This document shows, one piece after another, positions 51,719 through 63,912 of a stretch of DNA of 64,000 nucleotides. The notes beneath the pieces are model-generated. The model did not search any database and had not been told where the DNA came from. It saw only the letters and a program-made list of their open reading frames with translations. The position numbers and the translations under genes were made by a program. Numbering within the stretch: the stretch's first letter is position 1; every line of letters starts with the position of its first letter. This DNA comes from Leptospira stimsonii. Its GTDB lineage: Bacteria > Spirochaetota > Leptospiria > Leptospirales > Leptospiraceae. The DNA is taken from NCBI RefSeq assembly GCF_003545885.1, contig NZ_QHCT01000002.1, forward strand, positions 318,501 through 382,500, written 5' to 3'.

Positions 51719-52307
51719 GTACGTCCGAATACCGCAGAAAGATTCCCTGCATTCGAAGTTTGCAAAAAATAAATTCCGCTCTTGGGAAATGAGATTCGAA
51801 TTTTGAACCGGAGCTCCAAAACGTTCGCGAAAGAATTTCGAATTGAAAAGAGATCTTTTTAAGAAACGAATTCAGTCCATTTTCACCGGCGAAATGAACT
51901 CCTATCAACGCAGGACAAGTCTCGAAACAAAAGGAACTACAAAGAGATTCGCCTTGTCAAAGTTCCTGCTCAGGAATCTTCTCTTTTAAAATTAAAATTT
52001 ATTAATATAGGAGCGAAAGAGTGTTTCATCGAAGAATTTCCAAGCAAGAATCAGAGCGTGTTTGAAGTCTTCACAGAAAGTTGTCGGAGTTACGACAACT
52101 TCGCTGTGAAAATTTAAGTTGAGATTAGAATGATTTTCTGATAGAGGAACGTTTTCCGATTTTTCCCGCGAGCCCGCCTCCTCCACCCGATTTGGGTGGG
52201 GGCCGTTTTCCGAAAAATTGTCGGAACAACGACAAATCCCTTTTGAAAAATGGAAACTCACACAAAAAATGGGGGCTCTCGGTTTGTTCACAGAGAGGCA
52301 TACGACT
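51719..52307. other. Intergenic stretch with dyad hairpins
   Basis: No gene is supported. Three hairpins are seen: GTTGTCG-GAGTTA-CGACAAC (52080-52099), CCACCC-GATTT-GGGTGG (52183-52199) and TTGTCG-GAACAA-CGACAA (52218-52235). The first and third share arms but differ in loop. Confidence 0.6.
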
Positions 52308-52707
52308 TTGAAAAAAAAATTCAAATTAGGAACCGTGATCCCACAAAGAGAATTAGAATTTTCCATCGGAAGGAAAAAACAAAAAATCATCGTAACCATT
52401 GGAAAACCGAAACCCGCCAAGGAGGAAACAATGGACTGGTATTGCCCATTTCAGATCCAAGGAATTGGACTCGAAGGAATCAAAGGAACCTTTGGAATGG
52501 AATGGAATCGATTCGATCCAAGCCCTTCCGTTTGCGATGGAAAGGATCGGCTCTATCGTACGACTTCATTCTCAAAAACTAAATCCTGGAAAGATTTCCT
52601 GGATTAACGAACAAGACCTCGGCTTTCCCGTTCCCGATACGCCGGAAATGGTTCTGAAAAAAGAAATCGCATGGCAAAAACTTCTCCAAAGAAAAAAGGG
52701 GAATTGA
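52308..52707 (+). pseudogene. DUF6968-like gene broken by a (GGAAT)3 frameshift
   Basis: TTG start at 52308 follows GAGAGG and begins KKKFKLGTVIPQRELEFSIG, continuing DWYCPFQIQGIG. Near 52494-52508 the sequence (GGAAT)3 appears, after which the family-like continuation GIDSIQALPFAMERIG and SWINEQDLGFPVP is in the next frame, to the TGA at 52707. Removing two GGAAT copies (10 bp) restores one continuous frame. I read this as a frameshifted gene of about 130 aa, or one switched by repeat slippage. Family assignment is from recall of the RELEF/DWYCP/GIDSIQAL blocks. Confidence 0.6.
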
Positions 52708-53302
52708 AAGAATCAACGTTAGACATTCTTTTTCTTTTCGATCGAAACTGAAAATTCCACATCTCGGAAATTCTCAATTTGAAAATCATTTTTCCTCAAA
52801 CCCCTAAAAGGGATCGGATACGAAAGGTCTAAAATGCCCATGACCTTTTCCATCGTTTCGCTTAACAAATACGAATCACAATCCATCTCTTTAGAGAAAT
52901 GTAAAAAGTGGGTTCATCAAGAAGCACTTCGTTTCACAATCCCCGCGTGAGCGGTTCGGAAAGCGCGAAGCGTCTCGCAGAGACGAGCGCGAATGCGCGA
53001 GCTTGGAGAGACGCGACCCGGCGACGTGTTCTCATTCAAAGAAAAGACGCTCGAGTAAATCGAAACGTCGCCCGGGGCACGCCCGAATTTTATTTCCCGA
53101 AAGAAGTATTTTTCCTTCGCTTAATCTTTGAGATCAGAGAAGGATTTGTTTCTCTTTCGAAATTTCCGGAATACCGGGATGCGGAATTGAGGGATAACAC
53201 TTAGAGACTATTTTTTTTAACAAAATATTTCCTTTAAAAAGGTTCAAATCTACGTAAATCCAGGTTGGCAGAGAAGTTTTTAGGTTCAATTCTGGCATCA
53301 GT
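52708..53302. other. Intergenic stretch with GC-rich structured element
   Basis: No gene is supported. 52945-53090 is strikingly GC-rich against its surroundings and highly foldable. CGTCTC-GCA-GAGACG lies at 52971-52985. CCCGGCGACGT (53017-53027) pairs with ACGTCGCCCGGG (53065-53076), apart from one bulged C. The open frame from 52908 has atypical composition and is not called. Confidence 0.55.
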
Positions 53303-55174
<1,872 letters not shown>

Positions 55175-55229
55175 TTTCTGCGGGAAAGCATTTGACACCA
55201 AAGGTTTGCAAAGATAGCCTCCAAAGGGA

Positions 55230-55802
55230 ATGGATCTCGTAGAAGCAAAAATTTCAGATATTTCCCTGACAAATGTTGGGTTCGCGGTTTTTTTAAAAAC
55301 GAAGGATGATTCCGATTCCAGAGTGGTTCCGATTTTTATCGGGCCCTTGGAAACACATTCCATCACTTCGGTTTTGGACGGGACCAAACCTCCGAGACCC
55401 ATGACCCACGATTTGATGACCGTTCTCCTCACAACTCTGAACGTAAGCATCGTGAAAATTTCGATCGAAGAAATCATAGACAATACCTTTTACGCCAAGA
55501 TCACTCTTAGAAAAGACGAGGACGTGATCATTTTGGACGCAAGACCGAGCGACTCGATCGCCCTTGCCCTTCGTGCGAATGCTCCGATCTATCTCGCAAA
55601 AAAAGTAATCGAAGAGGCTGGAATCGAAATGAAAGACGAAGAGATTCCGGGAGAATCGATCGCGAGAGAAAAGATTTCTCAGCTTCCGAAAACCCAACTC
55701 GAAATTCTTCAAGAATCCTTAAACAACGCTCTCAAGACCGAGGACTATGAAAGCGCGGCGAGAATCCGCGATCAGATCAAAAAGCTGATCGAAAATTCTT
55801 AA
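55230..55802 (+). CDS. Bifunctional nuclease (BFN/DUF151) with UVR motif
   Basis: 190 aa. The BFN domain covers residues 1-140: VVPIFIGPLETHSI, PRPMTHDLMTVLL and ILDARPSDSIALALRANAPIYL are the family signatures. The last 40 residues, LQESLNNALKTEDYESAARIRDQIKKL, are a UVR (UvrB/UvrC interaction) motif. Together they give the common BFN-UVR protein, whose nuclease role is described in plants and mycobacteria and is still unclear in spirochaetes. Start ATG 55230. Confidence 0.88.
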   Translation: MDLVEAKISDISLTNVGFAVFLKTKDDSDSRVVPIFIGPLETHSITSVLDGTKPPRPMTHDLMTVLLTTLNVSIVKISIEEIIDNTFYAKITLRKDEDVIILDARPSDSIALALRANAPIYLAKKVIEEAGIEMKDEEIPGESIAREKISQLPKTQLEILQESLNNALKTEDYESAARIRDQIKKLIENS

Positions 55803-55905
55803 TTCAGTCGAAAGTGTTCTATTCGGCCGATGAAATCGGCGCAAACCGTTCAAAGAAAAACGATCGAATTCTACTTTTTGAATTCCGATCGAGAGGAGAA
55901 GCAGA

Positions 55906-56265
55906 TTGGAAAAACTACTGATGGACATTCTGAACGCGGGAATCGCGTTGTTTCAAAACGGAGAAGGAAGAATCAAACAATCCTTAGCCGAACTCGATAA
56001 AATCTACCAAGAACTCAGAGAAAAGGGAGAAGCGAATCAGAGCTTCAAAGCGAACCAAGTCCGCGAACTTCTCAACAAAACGGTTCAGGACGCGACCGAG
56101 ATTCTTTCCAAAGGTGGAGAAGGAAGACAAGAGGCGCTCGCAAAACTTCAGGAGAATTTTATCCGTCTTTCCGCAGAAGTCGAATCTTCCATTCCGGAAC
56201 AATTCAAGGCCGCCGCAAGAACGACTCTGGACGAATTAAAACAGCTCTTGAGTAGAAAACAATAA
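55906..56265 (+). CDS. Phasin-like protein
   Basis: 119 aa, almost entirely amphipathic helix, with phasin-type blocks MDILNAGIALFQNGEGRIKQSL, then a second GGEGRQEALAKLQE segment. Such proteins coat polyhydroxyalkanoate granules or act as small chaperones; granule association is inferred only. TTG start at 55906 follows GAGGAGAAG. Confidence 0.7.
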   Translation: MEKLLMDILNAGIALFQNGEGRIKQSLAELDKIYQELREKGEANQSFKANQVRELLNKTVQDATEILSKGGEGRQEALAKLQENFIRLSAEVESSIPEQFKAAARTTLDELKQLLSRKQ

Positions 56266-56341
56266 CGTTCCTTTTTTCGAAAATGTTGAGACAAGGCGGA
56301 CGGCTTGGAAGAGTATTGTTTTCAGGCCGTTCTTCCTAAGC

Positions 56342-57637
56342 ATGAATAAACTATCCTTCGTACTTTTTTTTACAGTCTTCATCGATATGATGGGATTCTC
56401 CGTAATCTTTCCCATCTTTCCCGAAACACTCAAAATCTTTCTCGCAAAATCCGGAGACCCGGTCTTAGATAAATTCACAGATCTTACGAGAATTCTTATG
56501 GAAGCCTCCGGTGGAGATTGGTCTTTATTTGTAGCCCTCTTCGGAGGAATCGTCGCAAGTCTTTATTCTCTCTTACAATTTGCGTTTGCTCCAATCTGGG
56601 GAAGAATTTCGGATCGAATCGGAAGAAAACCGATTCTTGTTTTTACGAGTCTTGGAAGTTTTTTCGGTTACGCGGTTTGGCTTTTTTCGGGAAGTTTTTC
56701 TCTCTTCGTTTTTTCCAGAGTGATCACTGGAATGATGGGTGGAAACATTTCGGTCGCCTCCGCGGCGATGGCCGATATCACGAGCGAAAAAGATCGCGCC
56801 AAAGGAATGGGATTGATCGGAGCCGGAGTCGGCTTGGGTTTTATCGCAGGTCCGCCGATCGGAGGACTTTTTGCAAAAGTAGACTTGAGTTTTTTTGAAC
56901 TCTTGTTTCCGGAAATCACTCTGACTGCATTTCCAGCATCCGCGTTAGCGGCGACATTCGTCGCATTCCTCAATCTTTTGATGATTCTTTTCTGGTTTCG
57001 AGAAACGTTAAAGAAAGATCCGGAGGCTCCGAAACAGAAGAAAACGCATCCGATATTAGGGGTCTTTACTTCTAAAAACAGGGAAGTCGTTTTGTATTCC
57101 CTTCTTTACTTTATCTTTGTTTTTGCCTTTTCGGGATTTGAATTCTCGATCAATTTTTATCTGAGTCAATTTTTGAATTACTCTCCGAGCGAGATCGGTT
57201 TTACCTTTGTTTATATCGGTATGATCATCGTTCTGATTCAGGGTGGTGTTTTCCGAAAACTTTCCGGTAAAGTAAAAGAAACCCGTCTCGTAAGAGCCGG
57301 TTCGATCTCCCTCTTGTTGGGTTTTGCACTTCTTTACTTTGTTTCCAATTCGTATCAGCTTTTTATCGCTCTTACATTTTTATCTTCGGGAAGCGCACTC
57401 CTACACCCTTCTCTTTCCACGTTAGTTTCCTTGGTTTCGGGAAAAGAAGAACAAGGAACCAACCTCGGAATGTTTCGAAGTCTTGCTTCCTTGGGAAGAG
57501 GACTCGCTCCCTTTGGATTCTGTCTGATCTACTTTAGCAAAGGACCTGCGGTCTCTTTTCTCACTTCGGGAATCATTTGTTTTTGTTTTCTTCTTCTGAT
57601 TTGGAAATTAAAACAGCCGGGACATTCTCATTCTTAA
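56342..57637 (+). CDS. MFS transporter (TetA/multidrug type)
   Basis: 431 aa with twelve membrane segments in two halves. Motif A GRISDRIGRKPIL lies between TM2 and TM3; GLIGAGVGLGFIAGPPIGG is the TM5 antiporter motif. Family similarity points to a drug:H+ antiporter of the TetA-like group, but the substrate cannot be read from sequence. Start ATG 56342. Convergent with the beta-helix lipoprotein gene. Confidence 0.88.
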   Translation: MNKLSFVLFFTVFIDMMGFSVIFPIFPETLKIFLAKSGDPVLDKFTDLTRILMEASGGDWSLFVALFGGIVASLYSLLQFAFAPIWGRISDRIGRKPILVFTSLGSFFGYAVWLFSGSFSLFVFSRVITGMMGGNISVASAAMADITSEKDRAKGMGLIGAGVGLGFIAGPPIGGLFAKVDLSFFELLFPEITLTAFPASALAATFVAFLNLLMILFWFRETLKKDPEAPKQKKTHPILGVFTSKNREVVLYSLLYFIFVFAFSGFEFSINFYLSQFLNYSPSEIGFTFVYIGMIIVLIQGGVFRKLSGKVKETRLVRAGSISLLLGFALLYFVSNSYQLFIALTFLSSGSALLHPSLSTLVSLVSGKEEQGTNLGMFRSLASLGRGLAPFGFCLIYFSKGPAVSFLTSGIICFCFLLLIWKLKQPGHSHS

Positions 57638-57730
57638 TCCCCTTTCCTAAAAAACGGGTGATTCTTGGTCTTTCGATTTGAATCTCGGTTCGATCTGCAC
57701 GGACAAAAGAAAACTGTTTTTTTCGCCCGT

Positions 57731-60124
57731 TTAAGGAGCGCAACCTCCATTGACTTCGAACGCGCCGATGGAAAATCCGAGCGAACCGAGAGGCACCGGA
57801 TCGGGTGCGGAGTTGTTGCTCCTCACAGTTCCTACCAAATCGATCTGCGTAAAAAATCCGATCGCCCCCGGAAGGATCTGTCCTCCAAAAAGGGAATTAC
57901 AACGGGAACTGGCCCCCAGCTTAAAAACGTCGAAGGGACCGACCGGAGGCAAAAACGACGGATTGTGACCAAAGTTTACCTGTCCCGCATTGGTTAGAAA
58001 CGTAGCGCATCCGGGAGTTCTTCTCAGAGGCGCCGGTTCCGGGGCACAAAATTGAAAGGGTCCGTTTGCAGTTACGGCGACCGCAGTGGAGCAACCCGAA
58101 AAATTATTTCCTCGAATCTCCGACGAACCTCCGATCGTATTGGTTGTATCGTAGTTCAGACAATAACTTTGAGTGGTCGCAAAAGGATTTGCGAAAATCT
58201 GATTGTTCACAAGAGATACCTCCGTTAATGAAGCCGGATTTCCCTGTTGAATGATTCCGATCGAACGCGCCGTGCCGACTCCGCCGTAAACGGAATTGTG
58301 AGCGATGATCAAATCCGGAGAATCGATTTCGAGCGCCATAATCCCGTAACTATTCAAGGCGGAAACGACAGGAGAAGCGATCACTTGATGAGAATTGATC
58401 AGGTTATTTGCGATATACACGAGTTGAGTCGCCGAAAAAGTCAAATTGCTGATCCAAATTCCGACGGAAGCGTCATCGTTGGATACTCCGGAATGCGACG
58501 CTCCGCTGACGGCATTGTTTAAAATGATCGCATTCGTATTGTTCATCAAAAGAATTCCAGCGGAGCGGGAGTTGCCGCTCCCGCCGACGATATAATTTCC
58601 GATGATATGCAGTCTCGGAATGGAAACCGCGGAGATTCCGGAATTAACGCATAAAAAACAATACGCACCCGTCGAAGTGGAACCGAAAATCGCGTTCTCG
58701 GTAATGAGAATTCGATTCGAACCTACGTTGATCGTATCCAAAAGAATCCCCGCAGAATTTCCATTGTTCGGATTTGTGAGAATTCTAAATCCTTTGATTA
58801 CGATGTCGAACGGAGTCGTCAGTCCCGGCGTATTAAAAATCGGAGCGCAGGAAGAGTTCACTCCTGCTCCGCCGCAAGCTCCAGCCGAAATCTGATCGCG
58901 GATGGTAGTAGTGTAAATATTAGAATCGCGAATCGTAAAAGAAGTGTTAAATCCTCCGATCAATTGCAAACCGGAACCTAATTGAATTCTTTCAAACATC
59001 GCATTGATGTCATACGTGCCTTGAGAAACTAAAACCGAACAAATGGTTCCGGGCGTACACTGGCTTGCCGCATAACGTATGGAATCACAGGCGTTTGCGA
59101 TCGTATTGCAGGAGCCCGATGACGCGACCCCTCCCACAGAAACGTATTTCACGTTACCCGCAACCGACAGTCTAGCAGGACGCGGAATTTGAAACGGTTT
59201 TCCGGTTCCGGCCTCGGTACAGCCTGCTAGTTGAATACACTGATCCGAACCGATCGGCCACGTCGCCGCGGGAGAAATGGTAACTTGATTTCCCGTTACA
59301 TTCAGAGGCGCGGCGGACGCCTGTAGATCCACATTACACGTCGTTGGAGGCGCCGGAGTCGGGGCTGTATAAACGCAACTACCCGGCTGAACCGGTTTGG
59401 AAAATGTGACCGTTATATTGGCCGAATTCAAAAGCGCGGTTTGGTTGGGGGGATTCGTTCCGATTGCGCTTAAACAATTCACGTTCAATGTCACGGATGC
59501 ACCGTTCACGGTTCCGGATGCTGGAGGAACCGGCTCGAGAATACAGGTATGGTTGTTAGGATTGGATTGAATAGAAACGGAGTACGTAGCCTGATCTGGA
59601 ATTCGACCGGAAAATTGATAAATTCCATCTGTGGTAATATTCAAAGTATCAACCGTACCGCTGAGAACGGAAAGCGAACCCGTCGCGGAACTTGCGATGC
59701 CGAAAACGTTCAGACTGATCTGAAAAAAAGTTGTTCCGCAGTTGATCTCGACAAGGTTAGATGTTTCCGTGATGATACCCATCGGGTTTGTGATCAAACA
59801 AGTCTGATTCGGAATTGTAACGGGTTGCGAAAGGATTGATACGTTGAAATCTGATGACTTAGGTTTTGCGGAAGGGAATGTGAAAGTTCCGTTTGCGGTG
59901 ATCGTCAACGTTTCCCCATCTTGATCTTGTATGACTAACGATCCCATATTTGTGAGTCCCTGCACTTTGACATTCAGACTTAAAAAAGTGGACTCGTTCG
60001 AAAGCTCGGTGATAAAACCGAAAAACAAACCTCTTTGAACAGTGGAAAGATTTTTCGGTTTTGCGACACAAAACAAAAATTGGAACGAAAGCAAAACGCA
60101 GATAAGGAATCGAAATGAAGACAC
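57731..60124 (-). CDS. Large lipoprotein with parallel beta-helix domain
   Basis: 797 aa. GTG start at 60124 is preceded by GAGGAAG at ideal spacing; the in-frame ATG at 60205 is rejected. Signal SSFRFLICVLLSFQFLFC has a lipobox-like Cys. Residues about 25-220 hold two repeats of a carboxypeptidase-regulatory/Ig-like type (GTFTFPSAKP... and GIYQFSGRIPDQATYSV). An SbsA-like Ig region (NSANITVTFSKPVQPG) and a right-handed beta-helix (about 410-740; repeating NxxGI/SxGI and NNxI strands) follow. Cysteine-rich throughout. Likely surface-exposed; ligand unknown. Confidence 0.75.
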   Translation of the reverse strand: MSSFRFLICVLLSFQFLFCVAKPKNLSTVQRGLFFGFITELSNESTFLSLNVKVQGLTNMGSLVIQDQDGETLTITANGTFTFPSAKPKSSDFNVSILSQPVTIPNQTCLITNPMGIITETSNLVEINCGTTFFQISLNVFGIASSATGSLSVLSGTVDTLNITTDGIYQFSGRIPDQATYSVSIQSNPNNHTCILEPVPPASGTVNGASVTLNVNCLSAIGTNPPNQTALLNSANITVTFSKPVQPGSCVYTAPTPAPPTTCNVDLQASAAPLNVTGNQVTISPAATWPIGSDQCIQLAGCTEAGTGKPFQIPRPARLSVAGNVKYVSVGGVASSGSCNTIANACDSIRYAASQCTPGTICSVLVSQGTYDINAMFERIQLGSGLQLIGGFNTSFTIRDSNIYTTTIRDQISAGACGGAGVNSSCAPIFNTPGLTTPFDIVIKGFRILTNPNNGNSAGILLDTINVGSNRILITENAIFGSTSTGAYCFLCVNSGISAVSIPRLHIIGNYIVGGSGNSRSAGILLMNNTNAIILNNAVSGASHSGVSNDDASVGIWISNLTFSATQLVYIANNLINSHQVIASPVVSALNSYGIMALEIDSPDLIIAHNSVYGGVGTARSIGIIQQGNPASLTEVSLVNNQIFANPFATTQSYCLNYDTTNTIGGSSEIRGNNFSGCSTAVAVTANGPFQFCAPEPAPLRRTPGCATFLTNAGQVNFGHNPSFLPPVGPFDVFKLGASSRCNSLFGGQILPGAIGFFTQIDLVGTVRSNNSAPDPVPLGSLGFSIGAFEVNGGCAP

Positions 60125-60674
60125 TGTAACTTCCTCTAACTTTATATAAATCGAATCGGAGCAAAGAATGCGTAACGACAGAAACAAACCAGGCTCTAAG
60201 ATCAAATATTATACCGTCAAAATAAAAACTCAACATTAAAGAAAGTTTTGCATAAAGAATGAAACTCTATATTATAATAATCAAATATTCAATCGTCCTT
60301 AAGATCGGATTTAAAAAACGAGTTTCAGATTGGAAATTTCTTTTTTATAAGATATGCGCTCGGTTAAAAATAAGAATCGAACAACGATCGGGTTTACGCC
60401 CGAGATCGAGAAAGCAAAGATGAAATGAAGGGAACGAAGGAGGAGAGCTTTCCCGGCGAATTTGCGTATATAGGAGAACCGGGATCTGAAAATAGAAAGT
60501 AGAAAGTAGAGTCGTGACTACACGTCTTCAAACGGACATTTTTATAAAAATCCAGATCGATTCTTTCCGAACGTTCCGTCCAAACCGAAACCGAAAAAAA
60601 GCGTGTCTTTCCGCTCAGTCAAAAACGCGGGTAAAATTCGAAAAATTGCCGGATCATATCCGTTTGGGAAGGCT
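60125..60674. other. Intergenic stretch upstream of the beta-helix lipoprotein
   Basis: No gene is supported. GATCGGG-TTTACG-CCCGAGATC near 60388-60409 is a modest hairpin and AAAGTAG repeats twice near 60497. Nothing else is recognised. Confidence 0.5.
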
Positions 60675-61286
60675 TTAAAGAATCGTTTTGAGAGCCGCAC
60701 TCAATCGTTCAAAATGAAGCGTTTCGTCCAGTTTACTTCCATTTTCCAATCTCAAAAGAAACGTATCACGAACGGAACCGGAATCCGTCACGGCTTTGAA
60801 GGAAAGAATGTCGATTCCGTAAAGAAAGAGAAGTTGAGACACTTCGAAAATGATTCCGGGACGATCTTTCATTCTCAAATCCATAACGGTGCAATCGCTC
60901 CCTTGAGAATTGAATAAAAAAAGTTCGATCGAAGATCTCTCCTTATTCTTCAAATAATCCGCCTTCTCCGGAAACTTCTCCAAATAATTCAGGACGGAAA
61001 CACCTTGAAAAAACATTTCTTTGAGATCCGAGTGGATGATTTGAAGCATCTCGTCAGTCATCGGAAGGTTTTCCACGTTCTTGATGATAAAGATATCGCT
61101 AATATAACCGTCCTGAGACGTCTCAGCGACCGCTTCCTCGATCGTCCAACCCCTGACAAAAAGGGCGGCGGTCACACGATAGATGATTCCGATTTCGTTA
61201 TTCGAAATATTCACCTTGAGGGCATAGGATCCATCCCTCGGAATACAAGAGATATGAATGGAAGATTCTGTAGTTGTTTGAATCAT
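60675..61286 (-). CDS. Tandem ACT-domain protein
   Basis: 203 aa, cytoplasmic, with two ACT domains. The first: VNISNNEIGIIYRVTAALFVRGWTIEEA, residues about 22-80. The second: LRMKDRPGIIFEVSQLLFLYGIDI, about 135-190. The order and the GI(I/L)xxV-type motifs resemble the GlnD/uridylyltransferase C-terminal ACT pair but without catalytic domains. Probably a ligand-binding regulator of amino-acid or nitrogen metabolism. It stands alone. Confidence 0.8.
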   Translation of the reverse strand: MIQTTTESSIHISCIPRDGSYALKVNISNNEIGIIYRVTAALFVRGWTIEEAVAETSQDGYISDIFIIKNVENLPMTDEMLQIIHSDLKEMFFQGVSVLNYLEKFPEKADYLKNKERSSIELFLFNSQGSDCTVMDLRMKDRPGIIFEVSQLLFLYGIDILSFKAVTDSGSVRDTFLLRLENGSKLDETLHFERLSAALKTIL

Positions 61287-61492
61287 AACGGTTTCCTCAG
61301 GCGCATTCTGTTTATTTCTAAAGCATTCTCCTTATAAATCGCGGACTCATAAGGTAAAAAGAATCTTCGACATTCATCCAAAAAGAAAGACCGAGGATCG
61401 AAAACTCTTCCCAAAACTAAAAATGGAACCTTTCAATGGATCAATTGGAAGGAATCAGAATCCTTTTTCCGGAAGAATCCAAATTCTTACCC

Positions 61493-61516
61493 AAAGAAGG
61501 GAGAAATCCCTTCTTT
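61493..61516 (-). terminator. Candidate terminator hairpin after the outer-membrane gene
   Basis: Perfect 10-bp stem AAAGAAGGGA-GAAA-TCCCTTCTTT between the outer-membrane gene (ending 61566) and the ACT gene. The T-rich stem end on the minus strand would help, but no separate U-run follows, so it may instead be a processing or stability hairpin. Confidence 0.4.
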
Positions 61517-61565
61517 GCAGTGAAATAGTTCTCTAGGTAGGAATGCAAAAACCGTGCCGCGGTTT

Positions 61566-62723
61566 TTAAAGCGCGAATTTCAAGCCGACATTTGCGGAAT
61601 AAAATTTCTCGGAAACGACACCTTCCACTAAAAGTTTAAAAACGGCAAGATTGAGTTCCACCCCACCGATCAAATAGTTCATGCTGTCTTTTACTTTCGC
61701 GTCTCCGTGCGTACGAATGGAAAGATTTCCGGTGGAAGACGCAGAATATCCCTTTAAAAATTCCAGTGGTAAACCTGCGGCGGCCGCGTCTAACGTCAGA
61801 GTCAACGGTCCGGACACAAGAAGATTCAGATTGGAGCTTCCTGTGTTCTGGCTCATCCCAGCTCCGGCAAAAATGGTAAGAATGTAAAAAAGACGAACTC
61901 CCGTTCTGATATCAATCGGTAGAGATTGGGTTTTGGCCCGATAATCCATGGTGAAATCCGCGTCCCAACGTCCCGTCGCAGGACCGAAAGAAACTTTCGG
62001 AATCGAAGTCGGAGAATAGCCCAAGGAAAGTTCCTCGGTTTTGCTGTGAAATCCGAGTCCCAAACTCAATCCTGTAAATCCGAAAAGATCCAAGCGTGTA
62101 TAACGTTCTTTGAGAAGTTGAAAACGAACCGTTGCGCCAAAGGAATTAAAATTCCCTGCGAATTTATAATCATTCGATGCGGACGAAGAAGCGGATCTTA
62201 AATCTCCTTGTCCTAAATTCCCTTGAAATCCGTGAACGTAAATATTGATTCTGTGAAGGAAATTTCTTTTTTCCTCATCCTGATCGGAAGGACCATTTGC
62301 GGTTAACCAACCAAGGTTCACCCCTGCCATAAAGGAAGGACTGATCGACGCACCTCCGTTTGGAAGATTCGGAAGATTGATCCCTGCATACTGAATCTGG
62401 ATGTCGTCATTCTTCGTTCCAGCCGCGGAAACTCCGGCGCCCACCTGGAATCGATTGATCGTTCCCGGTCCCATCATGGACGAGTTGATATTGGTGAGAA
62501 GCGCCGAGTCGGCCATCGACTTGACCACTTCGTTTAGATACTTTGTTCGAACTTCGTTTTCGAGACCGTTGAACTGAGAAGTAATGTTGCTCGGAATGAT
62601 CGTACAAGCCTGACCTGTACAAGTCACTTGTGAGAAGAGAGAACCCGCCGGAACCAGTCCGGCAATGAAAAGAATTAAAATAGGAAGAATTCTTCCTATA
62701 ACTGATTTGCGGCAGGTATTCAT
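61566..62723 (-). CDS. Probable outer-membrane beta-barrel protein
   Basis: 385 aa. Signal peptide RILPILILFIAGLVPAGSLF, cleaved near LFS-QV. A short Cys-containing segment (CTGQAC) and a helical stretch precede amphipathic strands (INIYVHGFQGNLGQG, ATVRFQLLKERYTRLDLFGF and GVRLFYILTIFAGAG). The C-terminus FYSANVGLKFAL fits a barrel end. Leptospiral but no named family recognised. Start ATG 62723. Confidence 0.65.
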   Translation of the reverse strand: MNTCRKSVIGRILPILILFIAGLVPAGSLFSQVTCTGQACTIIPSNITSQFNGLENEVRTKYLNEVVKSMADSALLTNINSSMMGPGTINRFQVGAGVSAAGTKNDDIQIQYAGINLPNLPNGGASISPSFMAGVNLGWLTANGPSDQDEEKRNFLHRINIYVHGFQGNLGQGDLRSASSSASNDYKFAGNFNSFGATVRFQLLKERYTRLDLFGFTGLSLGLGFHSKTEELSLGYSPTSIPKVSFGPATGRWDADFTMDYRAKTQSLPIDIRTGVRLFYILTIFAGAGMSQNTGSSNLNLLVSGPLTLTLDAAAAGLPLEFLKGYSASSTGNLSIRTHGDAKVKDSMNYLIGGVELNLAVFKLLVEGVVSEKFYSANVGLKFAL

Positions 62724-62764
62724 TTTTATCCCGTTTTTTTGACGGGAACTTTTGGAAATTTATT

Positions 62765-63895
<1,131 letters not shown>

Positions 63896-63912
63896 TCTAA
63901 TCTCCCTAACGT

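Noticed and set aside
51992..52420. 142-residue open frame on the minus strand
   Set aside because: It runs opposite to the DUF6968-like gene and through the dyad hairpins; no signal peptide, motif or start context supports it.
52908..53204. A 98-residue open frame
   Set aside because: It crosses the GC-rich palindromic element, has atypical composition and lacks a start signal.
60345..60530. Small RNA suggested by the hairpin and AAAGTAG repeats
   Set aside because: The stem is short and no promoter or terminator was found around it.
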